From Cyanophora paradoxa (lineage: Eukaryota; Glaucocystophyceae; Cyanophorales; Cyanophoraceae), in assembly GCA_004431415.1 (NCBI GenBank), contig QPMI01000514.1, positions 186,001 to 250,000 of the forward strand: a stretch of DNA of 64,000 nucleotides. Reading direction: 5' to 3'. This document shows positions 20,915 through 32,050 of this stretch, one piece after another. Under the pieces are notes generated by a model that searched no databases, was not told the origin of the DNA, and saw only the letters and a list, made by a program, of their open reading frames with translations. Numbering within the stretch: the first letter of the stretch is position 1; the number at the start of each line of letters is the position of its first letter. A program made the translations under genes and the position numbers.

Positions 20915-22994
20915 ATGATTCTCGCGATCGGCAGATCGCGCCGAGCGGGAGGCGCCCGAGAGTGCCGCAGCTGCTGGACTCTGGCGACGATCGCGAAGGG
21001 CGCGCTGCGCCCCCCCGCGATCCGCATACATATGCCCACGGCCGGCTGCCGCCTCCCAAGTCGGGTGCGCAGTCAACGTTGCAGCATCGACACCGCTCGA
21101 TGGCGATCCGTCATCGAGGTCGAGGTCGACGCGCCGGGGCGCGCAGGGTTCTACGGGGTGCGCTCGAACGAGAAGGGCCGGGACGAGAACCGGCGGCACC
21201 GCTTCGCGCCCGTCTCCGCCTACCTCAGGTGGCCCCGCCGCGCCGTCCGGGTGCGGGCTGTGTGTGTCCGCCGGCCTGGCCTTCGCTTAAAATTAAACTG
21301 TAATCAAGTTGTACCTAGCTGAACCTTCTGCATCGCAGTTCCGCAGGCTCATAGCGGACGGCGACCTCGAGGTCCGATCTCCTCTCAGTGTGGTTCCTTT
21401 ACGCTTCTGCGGGCCGATCGATATCGGTTATCAGGAGGGCGCCCGCTGGCACGACCGCTACGCCATCGCGTGCTTCGGGCCGGCCCACGGCCGCCTCAAC
21501 TTCCCCGCCTCGAGTGCTCCCACCCCCCGCCCCCTCCCCCCTTGTTCTACTCCGCCCGGGGCCGACGCCGTCGGCGTGCAGGCTACCGGGGGGAGGGCTG
21601 GTTCGCGGCCCTGTTCGAGAGCGAGGAGCCGCCGGCGGTCGGCGTGCGCGACGCCGGCGGGGACGCCGGCGAGGCCATCGCCCGCCTGCAGGTCCCGCCT
21701 CTGCTCGCTTCCCTCCGAGCCGTGTTGGGACCTGACGAGGCGCCGCGCGCGGCAGGCCTTCATGGAGGAGCACGGCGTCCCCCGGCCCGACGTGGTCCGA
21801 CCCTCCTCTGTTTCTCGCAGCCGGCAGACTCCGAGAGTGGGCGTGTCTGACGAACTCCCTCCCGGTCCAGGTCTCCCGATCGTTTGCCGCCGCCGGCGCC
21901 GCGCTCGAGGAGGAAGGGGAGGGGCAAGGCGCCTCGAGCTCGCGGTCGCCGGCGCCGGCCGTGCCGTTCGCGACGGCGCCCGGCGCCCGCCCGCTCCGAG
22001 CGGCCGCCAAGCGACGCCGCTGGAGCTCCAAAGCGGGCGGCGCCGGCGCGCGGGGCGGGACGCGAGCTCGGCGGGGCCAGCGGCCGCGCGCGGAGCGGGG
22101 CGTCGGCGGCGCCGCGTCCTCGTCCTCCTCCTCCCTGTCGTCCCCCGAGGACGAGTGGGACTGGGGCAGCTCAGACGAGACGTCGGAGGAGGAGGAGGGG
22201 GATCGATGGGTCGAGGGGGCGGACGAGGGCGAGGGCGCGGGGGAGGGCGAAGCGGCGGCGGCCGGCGTCCCCGCGGGTGCGTGCGCGCGCGGGGTCCGAA
22301 CTGGAGCCCAGCCCGAGGCCCGCTAACCGCCCCTTCAGGGCCGTCAGATGCGTACCGGAAGCTGCACCTGCGCCGGCGGCCGCCGAAGCGCCCCCGGCCC
22401 GCGTACTTCGAGGACGAGAGCGGGTCCGGATCCGAGGAGCTCGAGGAGGGCGGCGGATCCACGTCGGGAGGCCCGGAGCCCGCGGCGTCGATCGCGAGCT
22501 CGGGCGGGGCGGTGGGGGCAGAGGCGGCCTTTCCCCCGCCCGGCCAGTGGCTGTGGGCGCCCCCCTTCGAGGCCGGCCCCTCTGCCGAGCCTGGTTCGCC
22601 CCCGGAGGCCCCGCCGTGGCCTGCAGCTGCAGTTTCGGCACCCCTCCTGCGCATGCCGTCCGCTGCCCAGCCCGGTCCCGAGTCCGGCCGCGGCCTCCCG
22701 CCCGGGGCTCCGGATCCGGCCCCCGCCCCGGCTGCTTCGGGCTCCGCGCCAGATGCTTCGGACTTAGCGCTAGGTGCAGACGCCGGGGCGCCGTCGAGCT
22801 GGGAGCACGGGCGTGCTTCGGTCCCGGCTGCTCCGGGCTCGGCGGCAGACGCGGGGGCCGTTTCGGGGCCCGAGCCCGGGCCCGAGCCCGAGGAGGAGGC
22901 CGACGAGGTGGTCGTGGAGATCGACGACGACGAATTCGAAGCGGGCTGCGGAGGGCCGGGGCCCGCCAGCGTAAAGCCAGCCGCGGCTGCTTGA
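20915..22994 (+). CDS. AP2-like module 4 with long acidic Pro/Ala tail
   Basis: An open frame from ATG 20915 leads into GRAGFYGVRSNEKGRDENRR and HRFAPVSAYL (about 21145-21230). Next are GARWHDRYAIACFGP and GRLNFPAS (about 21439-21510), then GYRGEGWFAALFESEEPPAV and IARLQ (about 21583-21690), joined over an intron to AFMEEHGVPRPD (about 21757-21795). The C-terminal 250 or so residues are Gly/Ser/Glu/Pro-rich and end in EEADEVVVEIDDDEFEAG, stop at 22992-22994. The acidic end could be an activation region (inference). Module 4 is the best preserved. It may be one gene with module 3 if the stop at 20904 is spliced out. Confidence 0.65.
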
Positions 22995-23392
22995 ATAATT
23001 TGAAGCTTAATTACAAGGGTACCGGTCTACTAGGCTAGCTGCAGCCTGGGCAGTTAATTGTAATTCTAACATGGCATGTTTATATGAACCAGCTGCAGCT
23101 GCAGTTCCGAAGTTCGCTTTTTTAATTTACAGTTAGATCCAGATGGCAGCTGCAGCGGCGGAAAGTATTTTTTAACAGTCAGATTCATATATGGCAGTGA
23201 GGGCAATTAAATATTAGCTATTGGCAGTGGCGGCAATACGCTATCGATCCTTGCAAAGTCTCTCCAAATCAAATATCATGATCAATTGCAAGGCGCAACG
23301 TACAAGGTCGTCGGGGCTGGGACTAAGGAACTAGCTATAGCTAGCATGCGCATACCTAAAGGACCGACATCGTCGAGGGAAGAAGCTACTGC
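22995..23392. other. Convergent AT-richer spacer
   Basis: About 400 bp between the module 4 stop and the end of a minus-strand gene. It contains several CAGCTGCAG-type palindromes (about 23038-23155). No gene seen. Confidence 0.5.
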
Positions 23393-24175
23393 TCAGAGAT
23401 CGGAGCTCGCGATCGAAGGAAGCTGGTCGGCGGAGGGCAAGGTCGGGGACTGGTTTTGCGAGCCAGATTCGGATCCGGATCCGGAGCCGGAGCCGGATCC
23501 GGAGCCGGAGCCGAAGTCGGATGAGAAGACGTTGACTGGAGAGTCGGCCGCGCGGCCGGACATACTGGAGGAGCGCAGAATAACCTCCATGGCCAGCTGC
23601 TGGTTCCGTGCCGAGAGAGCCGCGATTTCGCCTGCCTGGCGCTGAATGGTGGCCTGCTGGCCAGAGCCCATTGCCATCAGATCGCGAACCATGCCGCGGA
23701 GGGACTCGATTTCGCGAGCCTGGCTAATGATCGCGGCTTGCTGGAGTTGGAAAGCGGGGAGCGCGGCGGGCTGCAGCGCGGCGCCGGCGGCGGCGCGGGG
23801 GCCGATCGGGACGGGCGGTGCTGACCACGCCGCAGGCGGTGCATTCGCGGCGGCGACGAATGGGAAGGTCTGCGAAGGGGCGGACGAGGGGCGATCGCGA
23901 GAAAGAACCGTGGATTTTTCAGGCATGGTTGCAATTGGAGCCATCGAAGAGGACGACTGTAGCGTGGCGCCGGAGGCAATCGCAAGCGGATGGCCGGCGC
24001 CGGCGCTTGCTTTGGGGCCGTGGCCATTTTCTGCAAGCTTGACCCGCATCGCTGCTCTCGCTGCCCGGGCTGGAGCCGTGAACTGGCGGCGAATGTCTGA
24101 AATTACGCCATGACCGCGCTTGTGGGAGCGGCGTCGAAATCCGACCTCAGGTATCGCAGGCTCGTGCAACGACAT
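23393..24175 (-). CDS. Intronless protein with a central helical heptad-like segment and Gly-Ser tail
   Basis: A single uninterrupted frame of 260 codons from ATG 24175 (MSLHEPAIPEVGFRRRSHKR). An Ala/Pro-rich first half precedes a helical stretch, IISQAREIESLRGMVRDLMA and IQRQAGEIAALSARNQQLAM (about 23590-23740), that could form a coiled coil. Then come about ten Gly-Ser/Glu-Ser dipeptides (23458-23520) and a Ser/Pro-rich end. It has no introns and lower GC than its neighbours, so it could be a recent insertion or a retroposed copy. No transposase, gag or integrase motif was found. Function unknown. Confidence 0.6.
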   Translation of the reverse strand: MSLHEPAIPEVGFRRRSHKRGHGVISDIRRQFTAPARAARAAMRVKLAENGHGPKASAGAGHPLAIASGATLQSSSSMAPIATMPEKSTVLSRDRPSSAPSQTFPFVAAANAPPAAWSAPPVPIGPRAAAGAALQPAALPAFQLQQAAIISQAREIESLRGMVRDLMAMGSGQQATIQRQAGEIAALSARNQQLAMEVILRSSSMSGRAADSPVNVFSSDFGSGSGSGSGSGSGSESGSQNQSPTLPSADQLPSIASSDL

Positions 24176-24471
24176 CTGGCCGAGAAATTTGCGGGAGGAG
24201 GAATCGAAGAGAGAAATTCAACGAGAGCTCGAGCTCGAGGGGAGTGGCCTTGGGCCGGGCCGGTCGGACTCGGGAGGGGAGAACGATCTACTAGCTACTT
24301 CCATAGTGCTCGAGTTTGATCTATATGCCATGATGTACATTCCGGTGATCCTCTTCTTCTCGGCCAATATTTTTCTCTGCCTTCCCTTTTAAAATTAGCT
24401 CGCCCGCGCGGGCCAGAAAGCGTTCCTATGCCTGGAAGATTGTACATGCACATGGGCCGACGATGCGGGTG
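24176..24471. other. Spacer between two minus-strand genes
   Basis: About 300 bp, AT-richer than the genes, holding the 3' region of the DJ-1/PfpI gene and the promoter of the intronless gene. No conserved element recognised. Confidence 0.4.
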
Positions 24472-25747
24472 CTAGGATCCGGAATTCGAAGGCGGCGCTT
24501 CCTCGAAGTCCCCCCTGTAGTGGCGCCACGCATCCGAGTACTCCATGACCCGCGCGACCTTTCGGGGGATCAGATCAGATCAGGTTGATCTGATCATGAT
24601 CTGAGCGCGCGCTTGCCTCGTCGACGGCGCCCTCGCTTAAGCCGGCGCGGCGCAGAAGGTGAAGCCCAAGCTCCATCCCTGACCGCGAGAACTCAAGGCC
24701 AGGCAAAAATATAGAGGGGGATAGGGAAGAGGACGGAGGGGGTACCGGATGCGATGCCGCCGGCGGTGATGACACGGCCGGCGTCGACGACGCGGCGGCG
24801 GCTGATGACGGCGCGCGGGGCGATCTCGGCGAGCCGCTCGATGGGGACCTGCGCGCGCGTGGCCGCGCCTCGGATCGAATGTTCTGGAGTGGGGTGCACG
24901 TGGGGGGTGGGGCGGGGGGAGGGGCGGGGCGGGGGGGGGGGGGGGGGGGGGGGCGGGCGGGCCTTCCCGAAGCTGCTCTTCTCGATGTTGTCGGCCTCCT
25001 TCCGGTTCGTGGCGGGGAGGCCGTCCAGCAGCCCCATCTGACGGGCCCCGCGCTCGTCAATTCTGCCAGAGGCAAGTCCTACTTCGCGTGGCGCCGGCGA
25101 ACCTTTCCGTAGACCCACGATCCCGTACAGACGGAGGTGAGGAGCGTGTCCGCGGGAAGACTGCCAAGGGCCGCTGATCAGCAGTGCCGCGGCGCGCGGC
25201 GGCGTCCTAGCACGAGCTCGAGGGTCCGACCTTCGGACAAAGTCGTGCAAGCGGGTGTTGTGCATCTCCTGCCGCGTGCCGAAGCCGCCTGGCGACGGAA
25301 GTGCGCTGATGATCAGCATGTGTTCGTGTACGTGCACGAGCTCGCCATTGAGCTTGGGACGCACCGGGGATAAGAAACGCGTCCATGGCGGGCCGATCCG
25401 CGAAGGAATAGTTCGGAAGGACCTGCGAGCGCGGGGCGGCGCATTCGCTTACATCACGCTTGCGCAGATCTAGCCCGCGAGGGAAGCGCACCGTGAAGCC
25501 GGCCTGCGCCTGGACTGGCCTCATGGCGTCCGCGACGAAGAACGCGTCCAGCTCGGGATTCGAGCGCCGCGCCACCGAGAAGACGCCTGCGACGGTCGAG
25601 TAAGCTTCTGCGAGGCAGCGCGCAGCGACGTCGACGTATGCATGCACCGTACGGCGCCGCAAAGTCAATGACCTCGGCGTCCTTGAAAATGTACACGCCG
25701 AGCCGGAAGCCGGCCTTGATCCTCCTCGCCGCAACAGGAGCCGCCAT
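24472..25747 (-). CDS. DJ-1/PfpI (class I glutamine amidotransferase-like) family protein
   Basis: A complete multi-exon gene. ATG 25747 gives MAAPVAARRIKAGFRLGVYI and FKDAEVIDFAAPYG, the family start. It joins to GVFSVARRSNPELDAFFV, then VLPNYSFADRPAMDAFLIPG, then GGFGTRQEMHNTRLHDFV. The nucleophile elbow is ADTLLTSVCTGSWVYGK (about 25110-25160) with the catalytic Cys in SVCTG. Then MGLLDGLPATNRKEADNI, VVDAGRVITAGGIASG, GMELGLHLLRRAGLSE and VARVMEYSDAWRHYRGDF, stop TAG at 24472-24474. Relatives are small stress or metabolite-handling hydrolases/isomerases or regulators; the substrate cannot be told. One intron is of the GC-AG type. The gene starts only 77 bp from RecD2. Confidence 0.9.
24559..24616 (-). 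other. GC-AG intron with GATC-rich inverted repeat in the DJ-1/PfpI gene
   Basis: Sense strand GAG|GCAAGC ... GAAAG|GTC. This splice joins GLSEGAVDE to VARVMEYSDAW, as the family requires. The intron is 58 nt and contains repeated GATCA/TGATC words able to pair as a hairpin (about 24574-24603). Confidence 0.75.
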
Positions 25748-25824
25748 TCAGGAGCGCAGCAGGAGCCGCAGCTACGCGGAACGAGACCCGACCGTCACCG
25801 GCCCGGGTACAGCCTTTAGCTCCG
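25748..25824. promoter_or_regulatory. Very short divergent promoter (77 bp)
   Basis: Lies between the DJ-1/PfpI ATG (25747, minus) and the first RecD2 ATG (25825, plus). If RecD2 really starts at a later Met such as MPEFVRKRWIDEK near 26107, the gap would be larger. Confidence 0.4.
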
Positions 25825-28800
25825 ATGTTTGCCGCTGGGGCCGCCGCGCTCGTGGCGGGGTCGCCGGCCGCGCAGGCTGAGCCTCTGTACGCGCTCGGGA
25901 GCTCCGGCCTTGTCGACGAGCTCCGGCGGCAGCGCCGCTCGATTGCGGGAGCAAATCCGTCGGGGGCAGCCGGGGGCCTCGCATGGAGCGCGACGCGTAA
26001 GCTATGCGGCGAGCGCTCGCTCCAGAGGCGCTGGGTGGGCTCGCGCGGCGCTTCCTTCGCTTCCCCCGTCTGTGCAAGCGACGGAAGCGGAGCCACGCGG
26101 CGTCCGATGCCGGAGTTCGTCCGCAAGCGCTGGATCGACGAGAAGATCCGCACCCGCGCTGCCGCTGCAGCCGGGGACGGCGCTGGAGACGCCTCGGCGA
26201 CCGGAGCGGCGGGGGAGCAGCAGCAGCCGGCGGGGCAGCAGCGAGCCGAGGGATCGGCGCGCGCTCCGGGCTCGGGTACGAGCTCGCGCTGGGACGGGGA
26301 CGCGGACGCCGCGGAGGACGCTGATCTGTCCGCGTACGACTCTGTCGATCTCGACCTGCACGTCGGCGGGGGCGCGGAGGAGGAGGAGCTGCGGCCGGCG
26401 CTCGACGTGCAAGCCGTGCTCGCGGAGCTGCGGCGTCCGGCCGCATCGTCGGCAGCGTCCGCGGGCGAGGGCGACGGATCAAATTCGGATGGGGGCGGGG
26501 ATTCGAATTCGAAGGCGGTGAGCATCACGCAGGCGATCGGGATGGAGACAGCCTGGCTCGAGGGCGTCGTCGAGTCGATACGCTTCCACGCGCCAGACAG
26601 CGGTCCGCCCGCCGCCGCCTCCGCGCCGGCCTTCGAGTCTCCTTCTCATTCGGAATCTCATCCCTGCCCGGCGCAGGCTACACGGCGTTCGACGTTCGGG
26701 TGCAGCGGTGCATGGAGAAGGCGTGGTACGACCAGGAGGTGATCACGGCGACGGGAACGTTCCCCTTCCTCAGCGTCGGCCAGACGCTCATCATGGCCGG
26801 CTGGTGGCGCACGCACGCGCGCTACGGGGCCCAGTTCAAGGCGCGGGGGGCCCCTCTCCTGCGCGGGCGGGCGGGGGCCGGGGGCGAGGGTGCGGGCAGG
26901 TGGAGCGGTGGGAGGAGACGCGGCCGGCCGACCTGACGGGCCTCGAGCGCTACCTCGCCTCCGGCCTCATCAAGGGCCCGCCCCGGCCCCCGCGCCCCCG
27001 CGCCCCCGCGCGCCGGCGCCTGAGCGGGGGGCAGGGATCGGCCCGCGGACTGCGCGGCGGATCGTGCAGAAGCTCGGCATGGACACGATGCGCGCCATCG
27101 AGGAGGAGCCGCGCCTCCTCGAGCGCGTGCGCCCCCCGCCCCCCCGCAGCGGCGCGCCGTCCTCTGAGTGCGCCGGGCGGCGGGGTACCCAGGTGGAGGG
27201 CATCGGGCGGAAAAAGGCGGAGCAGATCTCTGAGACGTGGAAGGCCCAGCGGGGGGTCAAGGACGTCATGCAGTTCCTCCTGGTACCCCCCCCCCCATCC
27301 CCTCCGCCCCCCCCCCCCGAACGACTGCGCAGAGGCACGGCGTGGGCGTGGGGACGGCGGTGCGGATCTACAAGGTCAGCGGGCTGGCCGGGACGCCGCG
27401 CCCCGGCCGGGGCTGAGCGGCGCGCAGGCGTACACGACGTCGGAGGACCCGGGCCCCGCCGGAGCCGAGCCCGGCGCCCGCGTCGCCAAGGCCGGCCACC
27501 GCGACGTCATCTCCGTCATCTGCGAGAACCCGTACAGGCGCTCAAAACCCGCCGGGAGCATTTCCCGGCCACTGCTGACGTGCCCTGGCAGGCTTGCGGA
27601 GGAGGTGCGGGGGGTAGGCTTCCAGACGGCGGACGCCATCGCCCGCTCGCTCGGCGTACCCCTCTCCTCCCCGTACCGCTACCGCGCGGCCATTACGCAC
27701 GCCCTTAGGAAGGTACTCGTACCCCCGCTACCTTCTTTCTTGTATCCCCCGAGCGGGCTGCAGGCGGCAGAGACGGACGGTCACTGCTACCTACCCCTCT
27801 CCGAGCTCCTCAAGGCCACGGTGCGCCCCGTACCCTCCGGGGCCGACGCTTATCGTGTACCCCCGCTCCTGGAGAGGGGGCTGATGCCGGATGCAGGAGA
27901 AGATCCTTTCGGTCGCGGCGGACGCCCCGCCGGCACCCCCTCAGGACACCGACGAGGCCGAGCTCGAGCCGGGTAGCCCCGAGGCGCCCCCCCCGCTCGA
28001 GGAGGAGTACGTACCCGGCGCCCGCGACGTCGCGTTCTCCCCGAACCCCGTGGACCTGCGGCGGTACCCGCCCCCATCCCGCCTCCCCGCAACCCCTCTC
28101 ATCGCCACCGAAGGGCCCTGGCGCGCATGCAGAAGGTCCTCTATCCCCCGAGCACCCGTCCTGCTCCCTCCCCCGCCCCACCTCTGAACGCCGGGCTCGG
28201 GTGCAGGCGAGCGAGATCAAGGCGGTGGACGCGCGCCTGGTGCGGGCCGCCGCAGAGCTGCCCCCGGGCACCAGCCCCAAGGAGGCCGCGGTGCACCCCC
28301 CCGCGCAATCGCGATCGCGGCGCGCGAGAGCTTGCCCGCTCAGCGCGTACCCCCCCGACCCCGCAGGCGCCGGAGGGCCCCCCCAGCGACGATGATACGC
28401 TGCTGTACATGCCGGCCTTCTACCGCGCCGAGGTGCCGCACCCGCGCGAGCTCCTGTACCCCCGCAGACCCGGGGGCTCAAGGGGCCGGGGCGCAGGTCG
28501 GGCTGGCGTCGAAGCTGCAGGGGCTCCTGAGCCACCGCGCCGGCGCCGCGCCCGCCCAGCGCACCCAGGAGTGGCTGCGGGGGTACGAGGAGCGGGTGCG
28601 CCCCGCCGCAGCTGTTCCGCGTGTAGCCCCCCTCAACTTCCTCCCCCTTGCGCGGGGCAGGCGCGGCTGGAGCTCTCGGAGCAGCAGCGCGAGGCCGTGC
28701 GGCAGGCGCGCGCCCCTCCCCCTCTCCCCGCCCCCCGCCCTCCACCGCTCCCGACCCTCCCGGCTCCTCAGGCCGCAACCGAGAGCGTGTTGATCGTGAC

Positions 28801-31800
28801 CGGCGGCCCGGGCTGCGGCAAGGTCGGGCCCCGTGCCCTCCCCCCCTCCCCCGCCGCTCCCGCTTGACCGCCTTCTGTACCCGCCAGACCTTCACGACGC
28901 GCGTCATCGTGTCGCTGTGGCAATCGATGGGGCTCGTGCGCGCCTCCCTCCTACCCCTCCCCCCGCCTCCGCAGCCCAACGCGGACGCCCCCGCCCTCTC
29001 GAGTAGCGCGTGGCGCTGGCGGCGCCGACGGGGCGGGCGGCTCAGCGGCTCGGGGAGCTCAGCGGGGACGAGGCGAAGACGATCCACCGCCTCCTCGAGT
29101 GCGCGGCGCACGCGCCAGAGCCGAGGGCGGGGCCACGCGAGGGCGGCTCCGTTCCGCCGTCTGCGACCGCCCTGAGGCCGGGGCGGGGGCCTCGCGTTCG
29201 CGCAGGTACGACCCGCGGCACCGGCGCTTCCGGCGCACCGACTTCGAGCCGCTGGACTTCGACGCCGTCGTCGTCGACGAGTGCGGGCGGCCCCGGCTCG
29301 ACTCCGGCCGGGGCCGCCTCGTCCTGAGCGGGGGGCAGGTCGTCGATGGTGGACCTCTTCCTCGCGAACGCGCTGCTGCGCGCCTGCGCGGCGGGCACGC
29401 GCCTCCTGCTCGTCGGCGACGTCGACCAGCTCCCCTCGTGCGCCCCGCCGGCCCCCCGGCGCTGCGCCGCCCGCTGACCCCGCCGGCAGCGTGGGCCCCG
29501 GGCGCGTCTTCGGCGAGCTCTGCGACTCCCGCCTCCTCCCCGTCGTCCGCCTGACCCACGTGCGCCCGCTTGGTCCCCGCCTCCCACCCACCCCCTCCCG
29601 CCCTGAAATCCCTGCACCCCAGATCTTCCGCCAAGCCGAGCGCTCCCGGATCGTCACCAGCGCGCACGCCATCAACAGGGGTACGCGGCTTCAGTCCCTT
29701 GAGCAAAGACAAGCGCCTCGGCTCCGGCCTCGTCTGCGCCGGACTGACAGGAGTGCAGGGGAGCTGCCTGCGCTGGACGCGCTGCCGCGGGGCGCGGGGG
29801 CGGCCGCCGGCCTCCCCTCCGACTGCGTCTGGCGCGACGAGGAGGCGCCCCCCTGCAGCCCCCCCCCCCCCCCCCCCCCCCCCCTCACGCGAACCCCCCG
29901 CAGGACGGGGCGCGGATCATCGAGGCGCTGCAGGAGCTCTGCCTGCGCACGCTGCCCGCCCTCGACTTCGAGCCCCGCCGCGACTTCCAGGTCCGCTGTA
30001 CCCTCCGACGCCCTCCCCGGCCCCGCCCCGGGCCGCCCGTGACGCACGGCGGGGCGCGCGCGCGCAGGTGCTGGCGCCGACGGTGAAGGGCCCGCTGGGC
30101 GTCCGCAACCTCAACACCGTCATCCAGGTCCGCGCGGCCCGCCGAACCACACACGCCACGCCAGCCATGGCAACTCTAGCCCCCGCCCCCGCCCCACGAA
30201 TCATCTTTCTGGTGCTCGGCCTGTCGGGGCGGAGGCTGAGGGCGCGGGGCGGGCGCAGGAGACGCTGAACCCCGCGCGGCCATTCCTGGGGGAGCTGACC
30301 TTCGCGGGGACGACCTTCCGCGTGGGCGACCGCGTCATACACACCGTCCGCCCCGCCCGCGCCCCGCCGCGCCGGGGCCCCTCTGCTGCTGCGGGCCCCG
30401 CTCGTCTCAGAGTGCGCGGCTGTCTTCGCAGGTGAACGACTACGACAAGGAGGTCTTCAACGGCGACATGGGCGTCGTCGACGGCATCCTCTCCGACGTC
30501 CGCCCCGCCCCGCCCCGCTTTGCTCGCCGGCGCTGCGCCTCGCCCCCGCGCTGACGGGGCGCCGGGGGGCAGGCCAACGGCAACCAGATCGTGACCGTGC
30601 GCTACCCCTCCGTGACCTCCGACCAGCGCTCCAAGCACGGCGCCGTGCGCCCGCCCCGCCCCGCCCCGCCCCGCCCCGCCCCGGAGGCCCACCGCCGTGC
30701 CGGGGCGCAGGAGCGGCTCGTGGAGTACGAGGCGGGGGACCTCGACGAGCTCCAGCTCGCCTGGGCCATCTCCATACAGTCCGCCCCCCCCCCCCCCTCG
30801 TCCACGCGGGGAGGGCTACAGGAGCCTCCCCGTCTGAGTGTCCCGCAGCAAGTCGCAGGGGAGCGAGTACCCCGCCGTCGGCCTTATCCTGCACCCCTCC
30901 CACTACATCCTGGTACCCAATTTCCCGACTTCGCCTCTACCCCTATGCCTCGCTGACTGTACCCCCTGCCTCCAGCTCACCCGGAACCTTTTCTACACCG
31001 CCCTGACTCGAGCCCGCGAGCTCGCGCTCCTCCTAGGACCCTCCCGCGCCCTCGAGACGGCCGTCCGCCGGTTCGCGCCGCCTGCGAGCCCCGCCTTGTG
31101 TCTTGGGCGACCGTTCCTCCGCCTCGTACCCCGGTAGGACGACCGATCGCCGGCGCTTCACGCTCCTCGCGGACCGCCTCCGCGCCACCGGCCTTCTCCC
31201 CGAGTGCGCCGTACCCCCTCCCCTCTACCCCCCCCCCACACCCCCTTTTCCAACGGGGCGCCGCAGGCGGCCCTTCGACGTGCACTCGAGCCCCGGCTCG
31301 GCGGCGCGGGCGTTCGCCGCAGCCGGCGGCTGGGACGCCTCCAAGGCCGGCGCGCCCTCCGCGGCGCCCGGGCCGGCGCCCCCGCAAGAGGACGCCGCCA
31401 GGCTCGCGGCGACCGTACCCGGCGCCACCTTCGTGCCCGCCCCTGCCCCCGCCCCTGCCCCGCCCCGCCCCCGCCCCGTCCCCGCCCCCGCCGCCCCGCG
31501 GCCGGCGCCTGCGCCGAAACACAAGGCGCCGGCGCCGCCCATCGAAGCGGACCCGAAGTACATGCGCATGCGGTGGGTAGCAAAGAAACCGGACGCCGAC
31601 ACGCCCTGGACCCGGTACCCAGACCTCAACCAATCATTCTCTCGCTTTTCGGTTACATTGTTTTTCAGGACGGCCAAAGCGCGCGAGGGGGGCGTGACGG
31701 ACGAGGGCACCCTTGACGCTATCCTGTCCGGGGTACCGTCCCTACGGAGCTGTACCCCGCACCCGATTCAGCTCAGGGACGCGCAGGCGCCCGTGGACGA

Positions 31801-32050
31801 TTCGTTGTTGGAGGCGGAGGGGGGTACGGATCCGCTGGACCTGGGGGCGGGGCCCGACGCCGCGCTTGTGGAGGGCGGGCCCGCCGGCCCGGACGGACCC
31901 GAGGCCCCGGGGGTAGAGGATTTTCCCCCCGACGTCGACGCCCCCGGCGAGGCGGAGGTGGGGCTACCCCCCATCGATCCCCTGGACCTGGGGGCGGAGG
32001 GGGGTACGGGGGCCGGGGCCCTCGACGAGCTCGATGAGCCGCCCTTCTGA
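25825..32050 (+). CDS. recD2: RecD2-type SF1B DNA helicase, intron-containing
   Basis: ATP-dependent 5'-3' DNA helicase of the bacterial RecD2 family. N-terminal OB part: AWLEGVVESIRFHAPDS, TAFDVRVQRCMEKAWYDQEV, TGTFPFLSVGQTLIMAGWW. Helix-hairpin-helix part: RYLASGLIKG, GIGPRTARRIVQKLGMDTMR, GIGRKKAEQISETWKAQRGV, HGVGVGTAVRIYK. Then VRGVGFQTADAIARSLG. Motor: LELSEQQREAVRQA, Walker A IVTGGPGCGK|T (about 28795-28825 and 28888), ALAAPTGRAAQRLGELSG, DAVVVDE plus SMVDLFLANALLRA, LLLVGDVDQLPS, IFRQAERSRIVTSAHAIN, QVLAPTVKGPLGVRNLN, FNGDMGVV, SKSQGSEYPAVGL and LFYTALTRARELALLLG. An acidic Pro-rich tail ends at 32050. An insert AYTTSEDPGPAG..AKAGHRD sits in the N-terminal part. Over 20 introns show it is nuclear. 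Phe at position 2 could fit a glaucophyte-type plastid signal (speculative). Confidence 0.93.
29859..29884 (+). repeat. Long C-tract in a RecD2 intron (example of a window-wide pattern)
   Basis: A run of 26 C at the 3' part of an intron. Other runs of 18-29 identical bases: 10781-10798, 16355-16376, 24931-24953, 47177-47197, 54447-54467, 56782-56802, 60992-61014 and 63600-63628. Confidence 0.9.
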
